Origin: an uncultured archaeon
Lineage (GTDB): Archaea; Thermoproteota; Nitrososphaeria; Nitrososphaerales; CALBXV01
Reading direction: 5' to 3'
Assembly (NCBI GenBank): GCA_937890045.1
Contig: CALBXV010000428.1
Location: 1-23,651 of the forward strand
DNA: 23,651 nucleotides
Below are positions 15,349-22,537 of this stretch, one piece after another (positions within the stretch are counted from its first letter, which is position 1; each line of letters begins with the position of its first letter). The notes beneath the pieces are model-generated. The model ran no database searches and was not told the origin of the DNA. It saw only the letters and a program-made list of their open reading frames with translations. Position numbers and translations under genes: made by a program.

Positions 15349-17384
15349 TGTTTGAATGGAAAACTTTTTTCAACGATTTTGCAGAAGAGTACTATTCAGT
15401 ACCATACTTAGATAAGAAAGAGCACATATACGCTTTACAAAACTATCTTATAGCAAAAGGTATGTTAGTAGAGGATGTTGATTATGCCATTAAAACTCTT
15501 TTGGGTGAAGAAACACCTGTAAATTCTTGGAGTGATAGAAAAACACATAAAGAAGAAGAAAGAAAAAGAGTAGCCGAAGAGAAACCTAAGTACGCTAAGG
15601 CATCGGGTGGAAAATATTATGTGAAAAATAAAGAAACTGGAAATGTTTATTCAGTTGTTAAACCTAATCCCGAAAAACACGATCCAATTAGCAGAGAGAA
15701 AGCAGAAAAAGAAGTAGAGAAAGGTGAATCTAAACCATCTTCAAATGTTCCTGAAGAGCAAATGCAATATTTTGAAAAAATCGCTTCTCAAAAAAGTAAA
15801 TCATTTAAAGAAAAGGATATTAGTAAAGCAGAACAGAGTCGAAGAGCTAGAGTTTTATATGCAAAATTACAAATGATAGCTGCAGGAAAAGATGTAAAAA
15901 TAAATAAGGTAGATGCAGATAATCTTGGTTTATTAAGAATTAGTGGTAATGCTAGAAGTGGTCAACTTTATATTGGTACTGCTTTGGATAAAGCAGGTGG
16001 TTTAAAATCAGCATCAGATAAATCACCACATTATTCTGATAGAAATAAACACAAAAATGAGTTATTAAGAAATTGGAATAAAGTTGAAGAAAAACTTAAA
16101 GAAATGGGTATTGAGGAAAGACCAAAATTTAAACAAGGTGCAGGATATTTAACAGATAAACCACCTATAGTTGATCACGATCCTGTTTCCATGAAACCAG
16201 GTGCTATATTAGAAAATATTCCTTCTTCAAAAGGAACTGATTTGTTAAGTAAGCAAACAGCAGATGATATAGAAAAAAATCAAGGTGTATCATTAGGAGA
16301 AGATGTATTTTTCGGAAAACCATTAGATCCACAAAAACCTCAAACTTTTGTTGATAATATAAACTTTGTTGTAGATGCAACAAGAGATTATATTGAGAAT
16401 AATGCTGATGATAAGACTAAAAAGTATTTTACAAATTTTGTAGAAGATTTAGATGGAATTATAGAAAGTGATAGAGATCCTCAAGAGAAGTTAGAAGGAA
16501 TTCGTTCAGTAATAAAAGAAGAATATTCAGAATTAGTACATAATGCTATGGAGTTAAATGAGGATGAGGGTAAAAATGTATTAAAAGATTATGGTGAATT
16601 GGCAACGTATATGTTATATCTTGCAGAAGGTAAAGAAACTTATTTACCAAAATCTGGTAATTATCCATTAGCTGATGTTGTACTTGTTAATAGAGATTCA
16701 GATACAGGTGAAGCACAAACTATTGAAGGATATAGTATTAAATCTCAAAGAGGTAAAGAACAACAGCCTGGTTCTTCAGCGTCAGAATTTTTAAAGCATT
16801 TTTCAAATGTTTATCCTGAACATAAAGAAAAGTTTAGTTCATTAGAAGGTTTACATAGAGGTTCTATAAATAAAGTTAAAGATATAAAAGATGAAGAAAT
16901 AGTAAAAGATTTAGAAACAATAAAAAGTATACAGAAAGTAGATAGTATAGATGAAATGAAAAATATAGCAAGTGAACTTTTTAGTAAGTTTGGAAATGAA
17001 AGTGAAAAACTTGAAAATTTTATGAAAAAGGTTGATAGGTTTCATAGGGAAAAGGCTAAAAAATATAATATAAAATACGATATGGAAGGAATGGGAACTG
17101 CTATTGTAGAGTTATTACATAGAGAGTATTCTGGAATGAAGACTTTGAAAGAAATGAAAGAATTAAATTTACCATCTAAGTTAAAGTTTATTGAAGTGGT
17201 TGTGGGTGATGAAAATGTTGATATAAGAGAAAAAGGAAAAGACTTTTCAACTTCCGATTTTGGATTACACGATAAGGGCTACTTACCTTTAAATGATAAA
17301 AATGTTGATTCTGGTCCACCGCCAAGAATAAAGCAAATTCAATATGCTTCAGCTAACTTGGCACTAAGGACAAAAAAGAAATAA
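15348..17384 (+). CDS. 678-residue protein with a possible PD-(D/E)XK nuclease-like core
   Basis: Translation is probably coupled to the polymerase-like gene (TAATG). Residues 1-55 are a helical head and 60-80 a charged linker. Residues 82-105 (KASGGKYYVKNKETGNVYSV) form a small beta module, and 130-300 are low-similarity, Lys-rich sequence. Residues about 412-470 contain GELATYMLYLAEG, PLADVVLVN and then EGYSIKSQRG: the order Glu (417), Asp (443), Ser-Ile-Lys (463-465) resembles the core of PD-(D/E)XK nucleases, with Ser in the D/E position. Residues 500-620 are helical and 640-678 end in a basic tail. The family is not recognised and the nuclease idea rests only on this pattern. It could equally be a virion protein. 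Confidence 0.5.
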   Translation: MFEWKTFFNDFAEEYYSVPYLDKKEHIYALQNYLIAKGMLVEDVDYAIKTLLGEETPVNSWSDRKTHKEEERKRVAEEKPKYAKASGGKYYVKNKETGNVYSVVKPNPEKHDPISREKAEKEVEKGESKPSSNVPEEQMQYFEKIASQKSKSFKEKDISKAEQSRRARVLYAKLQMIAAGKDVKINKVDADNLGLLRISGNARSGQLYIGTALDKAGGLKSASDKSPHYSDRNKHKNELLRNWNKVEEKLKEMGIEERPKFKQGAGYLTDKPPIVDHDPVSMKPGAILENIPSSKGTDLLSKQTADDIEKNQGVSLGEDVFFGKPLDPQKPQTFVDNINFVVDATRDYIENNADDKTKKYFTNFVEDLDGIIESDRDPQEKLEGIRSVIKEEYSELVHNAMELNEDEGKNVLKDYGELATYMLYLAEGKETYLPKSGNYPLADVVLVNRDSDTGEAQTIEGYSIKSQRGKEQQPGSSASEFLKHFSNVYPEHKEKFSSLEGLHRGSINKVKDIKDEEIVKDLETIKSIQKVDSIDEMKNIASELFSKFGNESEKLENFMKKVDRFHREKAKKYNIKYDMEGMGTAIVELLHREYSGMKTLKEMKELNLPSKLKFIEVVVGDENVDIREKGKDFSTSDFGLHDKGYLPLNDKNVDSGPPPRIKQIQYASANLALRTKKK

Positions 17385-17385
17385 T

Positions 17386-17808
17386 ATGAAGACACAATTA
17401 TTAGCAACATTTTGTAAAAGAAATAAACTATACGAAACTATAGATTTAATTATAGTGTGTAATGAAATCATTTTTGATAAGATATATGTATTTCAAAATG
17501 AAAATGATTACCATCAATTGATTTGTACATATAATGTAGAAGCAACAGATGAATTTACAGATGGCACTATAGATACTATTTCTATACATAGAAAGAAACA
17601 ATCCAATACATTGTACACTATAAATGCACTTAATGAATTGGTTAAAAAATTGAACAACGGGGTTTTGAATAATAAATTTCCAATTCCCTGGGAGAATTAT
17701 AGAAATCGTTTGCTATTGACAAACGATGAAGGACTATATGAGATACCTACAAGGGTATATTCAATAATACATACTAAGTCTTGGGAATCCAAATTAGACG
17801 AAAAATAA
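17386..17808 (+). CDS. 140-residue conserved hypothetical protein
   Basis: It starts two bases after the 678-residue gene, so it is in the same transcription unit. The sequence is soluble and mixed alpha/beta: QLLATFCKRNKLYETIDLIIV, FDKIYVFQNENDYHQLICTY, IDTISIHRKKQSNTLYTINAL and PIPWENYRNRLLLTNDEGL. No catalytic motif, signal or membrane segment is evident. I have the impression of similar proteins in other marine T4-like phages, but cannot name the family. It immediately precedes the gp32-like gene, so it may belong functionally either to the replication genes or to the cassette before it. Confidence 0.65.
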   Translation: MKTQLLATFCKRNKLYETIDLIIVCNEIIFDKIYVFQNENDYHQLICTYNVEATDEFTDGTIDTISIHRKKQSNTLYTINALNELVKKLNNGVLNNKFPIPWENYRNRLLLTNDEGLYEIPTRVYSIIHTKSWESKLDEK

Positions 17809-17831
17809 ATTGTATTTTCAGAAAGTTCAAT

Positions 17832-17845
17832 GATATATATTATTG
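17832..17845 (+). promoter_or_regulatory. Recurrent AT-rich element (candidate phage promoter), copy 6, before gp32
   Basis: GATATATATTATTG is in the 92-base gap before the single-strand binding protein. It shares ATATATATTAT with the element before the reductase gene (22468) and differs from copy 4 at one of 14 positions. A weak TTGATG...TAAAAC pair overlaps downstream. Confidence 0.4.
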
Positions 17846-17900
17846 ATGTTAATTGTTACACTAAGTAAAACAATAATAAATGACAAATAGGAGATAGAAA

Positions 17901-18680
17901 ATGGATATTAGCGCAATCAAGAAGCGTCTTAATCAGCTTCAAACTACAAACACTCGTACATCAAATCTTTGGAAACCTCAACCAGGTACAACTCAGATTA
18001 GAATTGTTCCTTATAAACATAATAAGGACAATCCTTTTATTGAGTTATTTTTCCATTATGATTTGGGTAGAAAATCTTATCTTTCACCCGTTTCATTTGG
18101 TCGTCCAGACCCGATTGAAGAATTCGCACAGAAACTAAAATCTTCTGGTAATAAAGAAGACTATCGTTTAGGTAGAAAAATTGAAGCAAAAATGAGAACT
18201 TTTGCTCCAGTTGTAGTTCGTGGTGAAGAAAAAGAAGGTGTTAAGTATTGGGGCTTTGGAAAAACAGTTTATCAAGAACTGTTATCTATAATCGCAGATC
18301 CTGATTACGGAGATATCACAGATCCAATGAATGGTCGTGATGTTTCTGTAGAATTCAAGACAGCAGAAGAGACAGGCGGTTCGTTTCCGAAAACGACTAT
18401 TAGGGTTAAACCTAATCAGACTCCAGTTACGGAAGATGCTGATGTTCTTGAACTAATGACTAACAACCAAACAGACATTCGTGAGATTTATAAGGAACAA
18501 ACTTATGAAGAACTTACAGAAGTACTTAACGATTGGTTAAATCCTTCTGAAGACGAAACAGAAAAAAATGGTGTTAAGGCAGAGAGTTCGGATAAATCGG
18601 TAACACAATCTGTAGTTAAAGAAGATGTAAAATCTACAGAAGATGTGTCGGCAGCATTTGACGATCTATTTAATAAATAA
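17901..18680 (+). CDS. 32: Single-stranded DNA-binding protein (T4 gp32-like)
   Basis: The 259-residue protein coats single-stranded DNA during replication and recombination and works with the recombinase and helicase encoded next to it. Family signs are a basic N-terminal arm (AIKKRLNQLQ), LWKPQPGTTQIRIVPYKHNKDNPFIELFFHYDL and YLSPVSFGRPDPIEEFAQKL in the core, and a flexible acidic tail ending DVSAAFDDLFNK, the part that binds partner proteins in gp32. The His/Cys cluster that holds zinc in T4 gp32 is absent: there is no cysteine in the protein. AGGAG at 17889-17893 supports the ATG. It stands between a candidate promoter and a strong hairpin terminator, so it can be expressed separately, as gp32 is in T4. 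Confidence 0.88.
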   Translation: MDISAIKKRLNQLQTTNTRTSNLWKPQPGTTQIRIVPYKHNKDNPFIELFFHYDLGRKSYLSPVSFGRPDPIEEFAQKLKSSGNKEDYRLGRKIEAKMRTFAPVVVRGEEKEGVKYWGFGKTVYQELLSIIADPDYGDITDPMNGRDVSVEFKTAEETGGSFPKTTIRVKPNQTPVTEDADVLELMTNNQTDIREIYKEQTYEELTEVLNDWLNPSEDETEKNGVKAESSDKSVTQSVVKEDVKSTEDVSAAFDDLFNK

Positions 18681-18697
18681 AAATCAAATAATAAGTT

Positions 18698-18730
18698 GGG
18701 GAGTGATTAGGTTTCGCTCCCCTAGGTTTT
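18698..18730 (+). terminator. Hairpin terminator between gp32-like and uvsX genes
   Basis: GGGGAG (18698-18703) pairs with CTCCCC (18717-18722), extended by a T-G and a G-C pair around the loop ATTAGGTTT, and is followed by TAGGTTTT. It is the most GC-rich stem in the window. The T run is only four bases, so it may be leaky, giving more gp32 than recombinase mRNA, or may protect the gp32 mRNA 3' end. Confidence 0.65.
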
Positions 18731-18751
18731 GAATTGAAACGGAGTTTATAG

Positions 18752-19849
18752 ATGTCTACAAGAGACAAATTAGCAGGGGCTCTAGCTGAAAGTTTAAACA
18801 AAACATTCAAAGATACAAAAGTTGCATACTTTCTTGATGGTTCTGGCACAACACCCACCGATATAAAAGAATTTATTTCTACAGGTTCTACATTATTAGA
18901 TTTAGCAATATCTAATAAGCCAGATGGTGGAATTGCTGTAGGTAGAATTACAGAAATCAATGGATTGGAATCAAGTGGTAAATCTTTGGTTGGTGCACAT
19001 CTTTTAGCAGAGACTCAAAAAAAGGGTGGAGTAGCAGTTTATATTGATACAGAAACCTCAGTAAGCCAAGACTTTTTAAAAGTTATTGGTGTAGATGTAG
19101 GTACAATGTTATATCTACATTTAGAAACAGTTGAAGATATATTCGCAGCAGTAGAAGAAATCGTATCCAAAGTACGTGAATCAGATAAAGATAGATTAGT
19201 AACTATACTTGTAGATTCGCTAGCAGCTGCATCTACAAATGTAGAGATGGAAGCAGACTTTGATAAAGATGGTTGGGCTACAAGTAAAGCAATCATTATA
19301 TCTAAAGCTATGAGAAAAATAACACAAATGATTGGTAGACAGAGAGTAGCTCTTGTGTTTACAAATCAACTCAGACAAAAACTTGGTGTGATGTTCGGAG
19401 ACCCCTGGACTACAAGTGGTGGTAAAGCATTACCATTTCACGCATCTACAAGAATTAGATTGAAGAACAAAGGTCAAATCAAAGATACTAAAAAGAATAC
19501 AATTGGTATGACGATACTTGCACAAGTTATTAAGAATCGTTTAGGTCCACCTTTGAGAAGTTGTGAGTTCCCTCTATATTTTGAGAGTGGAATTGATGAT
19601 GTGGGTAGTTGGTTAAAAGTGATGAAAGATCATAAGATAGTGAAACAGGCTGGTGCTTGGTATACTATAACTGACCATTTAGGTGAAGAACATAAATTTC
19701 AATCAAAAGAATTCGCACATAAGTTATCAGACCCAGACTTTAAATCATATGTATATGACCAAATTTGTGAAAAGGTAATATTAAAGTATGATATAAAAGA
19801 TTTAGGTATTGATGATGTTATTGAGACAGATGAGGTGGTTGGTGAATAA
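18752..19849 (+). CDS. uvsX: RecA/UvsX-family recombinase
   Basis: This ATP-dependent strand-exchange protein would form filaments on single-stranded DNA for recombination-dependent replication and repair. Walker A is GLESSGKS (71-78), the catalytic Glu lies in DTETSVS (E101), and Walker B is TILVDSLAA (D155). The DNA-binding loop 2 region, TNQLRQKLGVMFGDPWTTSG (204-223), is closer to bacterial RecA than to T4 UvsX, as in marine T4-like phages. The length of 365 is near T4 UvsX (391). A CGGAG ribosome site precedes the ATG. A terminator separates it from the gp32-like gene. The 3' end overlaps the next gene as TAATG. Confidence 0.92.
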   Translation: MSTRDKLAGALAESLNKTFKDTKVAYFLDGSGTTPTDIKEFISTGSTLLDLAISNKPDGGIAVGRITEINGLESSGKSLVGAHLLAETQKKGGVAVYIDTETSVSQDFLKVIGVDVGTMLYLHLETVEDIFAAVEEIVSKVRESDKDRLVTILVDSLAAASTNVEMEADFDKDGWATSKAIIISKAMRKITQMIGRQRVALVFTNQLRQKLGVMFGDPWTTSGGKALPFHASTRIRLKNKGQIKDTKKNTIGMTILAQVIKNRLGPPLRSCEFPLYFESGIDDVGSWLKVMKDHKIVKQAGAWYTITDHLGEEHKFQSKEFAHKLSDPDFKSYVYDQICEKVILKYDIKDLGIDDVIETDEVVGE

Positions 19850-20913
19850 TGTCAAATGCCAAATATCTGTCTATATTTGAAGAGATAAAGAAAAAGGGGG
19901 GATCTGTAGATTTTGATAACCCCGACAAAAAAGTTTTAATAGTTGACGGCTTGAACACTTTCATTAGAGTGTTCAGCGTAATGCCAACTCTAAACGAAAA
20001 CGGTGTTCATGTTGGTGGTATTGTTGGTTTTCTTAAAAGCATAGGATTTGCCATTAATATGTTTAATCCCACCCGTACTATCATTGTATTTGACGGTAAG
20101 GGTGGGAGTAACCGCCGTCGTAAATTATATTCCGATTATAAAAATAAACGTAGAACTTCTTACAGAGTCAATAGAGTAGAAAGTATTGGTGGAAATGTTG
20201 ATGAAGAAAGAAAGAATATGTATATGCAGCTTAGAAGAGTTGCAGACTATCTTGAACTATTACCATTAACCACTATATCCGTAGATGGTATCGAAGCAGA
20301 TGATGCTATAGCATATATTGCAAAGAGTGTAATACCAAATGGTAAGAAAGTCATTATGTCAACCGACAAAGATTTCTTACAGTTAGTATCTGATGATATC
20401 AAGGTTTGGTCTCCTACAAAAAAGAAATTATATGACAAAGAAGCAGTTTTAGAAGAGTATGGATTGACGCCTGAAAACTTTATTCTTAATAAGATAATTG
20501 AAGGAGATAAATCAGATAATATACCTGGTGTAAATGGAGTAGCAAATAAAACTTTGATAAAAAATATACCAACTTTGGCTGAAGATAATACTAATTATAG
20601 AATAGATGAACTACTTAAATATTCTCATGAAAATAAGGATAGTGGTGGTAGTTTTTTTATAAAAATATTGCAAAGTAAAGATATACTTGAACGAAACTAT
20701 AAGTTAATGCAATTAGAAAATGTTGAAATTAGTGCTTCAACTAAAACTAAATTGATTGATTTAATCAGAGGTCCTATCAGACGATTAGTTAAATATAAAT
20801 TCGAATCCATGTTCATGGAAGATAGATTATTTCAGAATTTACCAAATGTAAGTAGTTGGTTAGCTCAGAACTTTACTACTATGGATAGGTACGCGGAGAA
20901 AACCAATGGGTAG
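19849..20913 (+). CDS. rnh: 5'-3' exonuclease / RNase H (T4 Rnh-like, FEN family)
   Basis: This flap-endonuclease-family enzyme would remove RNA primers and adjacent DNA from Okazaki fragments. The metal-binding acids are all visible: VLIVDGLN (D33), IIVFDGKG (D82), DGIEADDA (E149, D151, D152), STDKDF (D173, D175) and IIEGDKSDNIPG (D220, D223). The basic RRRKLYSDYKNKRR helical arch binds the 5' end, and GVNGVANKT is the helix-hairpin-helix region. The length of 354 compares with 305 in T4 RNase H. It begins at a TAATG overlap with the recombinase gene, and its end overlaps the start of a small basic gene by 8 bases. Confidence 0.92.
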   Translation: MSNAKYLSIFEEIKKKGGSVDFDNPDKKVLIVDGLNTFIRVFSVMPTLNENGVHVGGIVGFLKSIGFAINMFNPTRTIIVFDGKGGSNRRRKLYSDYKNKRRTSYRVNRVESIGGNVDEERKNMYMQLRRVADYLELLPLTTISVDGIEADDAIAYIAKSVIPNGKKVIMSTDKDFLQLVSDDIKVWSPTKKKLYDKEAVLEEYGLTPENFILNKIIEGDKSDNIPGVNGVANKTLIKNIPTLAEDNTNYRIDELLKYSHENKDSGGSFFIKILQSKDILERNYKLMQLENVEISASTKTKLIDLIRGPIRRLVKYKFESMFMEDRLFQNLPNVSSWLAQNFTTMDRYAEKTNG

Positions 20914-21085
20914 AAAAAGAAAATATTTTACTGCTAAAGAAAAGAAAGAAGCACAACGAAAATGGCAGATGGAACACTATGAGAGAAATAAAGAAGTTAT
21001 TCTCAAGAAAATGAAAGAGAAATATAGACTTAAAAAGGTTAATGCATTGAAATCAGAAAAAATGAAGACGATATATGGAGAGTAA
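20906..21085 (+). CDS. 59-residue basic helical protein between RNase H and helicase genes
   Basis: The frame starts at ATG 20906 inside the end of the RNase H gene, after the ribosome site CGGAGAA, and ends at 21085, overlapping the helicase start (21075) by 11 bases. Both overlaps argue that it is really translated. The protein is extremely rich in Lys, Arg and Glu (GRKRKYFTAKEKKEAQRKW, VILKKMKEKYRLKKV) and should form a single long basic helix, consistent with binding nucleic acid or an acidic tail such as that of gp32. No family was recognised. The position between replication genes invites comparison with helicase-loading or accessory proteins, but nothing in the sequence proves it. Confidence 0.7.
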   Translation: MGRKRKYFTAKEKKEAQRKWQMEHYERNKEVILKKMKEKYRLKKVNALKSEKMKTIYGE

Positions 21086-22451
21086 TACATTACATACGTA
21101 TGGAAATGCCTTTCAATCAAAAACTATTTCTGCATTTTTAACTGATAGTTTATTTTTACAAACTATTATAGAGATTGTTAAGCCAGAGTATTTTGAATCG
21201 GAAGCAAATAAATGGCTAGTTACAGAAATACATAAATATTTTATTAATTATAAAACTTCACCTACATTAGAAGCATTGAAAATTGAAGTTAATAGTGTAG
21301 AGAATGAAGTTTTTCGTCTTACTATAATAGAAGCACTTAAAGAAGCTTGGAAACACAAAGATTCTACCGATTTAAAATATGTTCAAGAAAAAGCATTAGA
21401 TTTCTGTAAAAATCAAGTTTTAAAATCTGCTATTATGGAATCTGTAAGTTTATTAGAAAATCAAAACTATGATGGTATTAAAACTGTTATAGATAGTGCT
21501 ATGAAGGCAGGAACTGCTGTTGATATAGGACATGAATATAATATAGGTATAGAAGAAAGATTAACTAAGTCTACAAGAACTACTATAAAAACGCCATGGG
21601 ATGTGATAAATGATATAATGGATGGTGGTCTTGGAGAAGGTGAGTTAGGGGTGGTCGTTGCGCCTGCAGGTATTGGTAAAACATGGTTATTGCAAAGTAT
21701 TGCTGCAGGCGCAATTAAAAAAGGATTTACAGTAGTACATTATACTTTAGAATTAAATGAAAATTATGTTGGGTTGAGGTATGATACAGTTCTTAGTGGT
21801 ATAACTACTCAAAATATAAAATATCATAAAGATGAAGTAAAGAAAATAATTGAAAGTGTCCCAGGTAAGATGGTTATTAAATATTATCCAACACGGGCAG
21901 CAACAGTTAATACAATTTCAGCACATTTAAAACAATTAGAATTAAAAGATATAAAACCTGATTTAGTTATAGTAGATTATGCAGATATATTGAGAGATGT
22001 TAGTGGTATGAGAGAAGTTAGACACCAATTAGGTAGTATTTATGAAGATTTAAGAGGGTTAGCGGGTGAGTTTGAAGTTCCGTTGTGGACTGCATCTCAG
22101 GCTAATCGTTCAGCACTTGAAGAAGAAGTTATTGAAGCAACAAAAGTTGCTGAAGCATATAGTAAAGTTATGATTGCTGATTTTGTGTTAAGTATTAGTA
22201 GACAAGCACAAGATAAAATAAGTCATACTGCTAGGTGTCATATTATTAAGAATAGATTTGGTGTTGATGGTTTAACTTATCCAATGGGTATGAATACTAA
22301 CATTGGTAAGATAGATATTTATGAAAGCACGAGTAAACCAGGCAAAGAACAACAAGGTAAAATGGATAATAGAGAAGAGTTTAGAAGAAAATTGTTAGCT
22401 AGTAAGTATAACGACATGAAGGATGAAAAAACTTCAGAAGGATTTGAATAA
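21075..22451 (+). CDS. 41: Replicative DNA helicase (DnaB / T4 gp41-like)
   Basis: A hexameric 5'-3' helicase that unwinds the fork and works with the primase. Residues 1-145 form the helical N-terminal domain. The RecA-like motor domain starts near 170 (IKTPWDVINDIMDGGLGEGELGVV) with Walker A APAGIGKT (196-203), a catalytic Glu in HYTLEL, Walker B LVIVDYAD (D301), motif 3-like PLWTASQANRSA (336-347) and a likely arginine finger in IIKNRFGVDG (R394). The length of 458 is close to T4 gp41 (475). The C-terminal tail is charged (DMKDEKTSEGFE). It overlaps the upstream small gene. No separate primase gene is in the window, and there is no primase domain in this protein. Confidence 0.92.
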   Translation: MESNTLHTYGNAFQSKTISAFLTDSLFLQTIIEIVKPEYFESEANKWLVTEIHKYFINYKTSPTLEALKIEVNSVENEVFRLTIIEALKEAWKHKDSTDLKYVQEKALDFCKNQVLKSAIMESVSLLENQNYDGIKTVIDSAMKAGTAVDIGHEYNIGIEERLTKSTRTTIKTPWDVINDIMDGGLGEGELGVVVAPAGIGKTWLLQSIAAGAIKKGFTVVHYTLELNENYVGLRYDTVLSGITTQNIKYHKDEVKKIIESVPGKMVIKYYPTRAATVNTISAHLKQLELKDIKPDLVIVDYADILRDVSGMREVRHQLGSIYEDLRGLAGEFEVPLWTASQANRSALEEEVIEATKVAEAYSKVMIADFVLSISRQAQDKISHTARCHIIKNRFGVDGLTYPMGMNTNIGKIDIYESTSKPGKEQQGKMDNREEFRRKLLASKYNDMKDEKTSEGFE

Positions 22452-22467
22452 AGTCATTAAGAATACA

Positions 22468-22481
22468 ATATATATTATACT
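22468..22481 (+). promoter_or_regulatory. Recurrent AT-rich element (candidate phage promoter), copy 7, before the reductase
   Basis: ATATATATTATACT in the 86-base gap shares its first 11 bases with the element before the gp32-like gene. It ends in TATACT, a fair -10 box, but no -35 box is seen at the proper distance. Confidence 0.35.
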
Positions 22482-22537
22482 TACTTATAGTGGGAATTAA
22501 AAAACCAGAAGGTATTAGATTATAGGAGATTGGTAAA

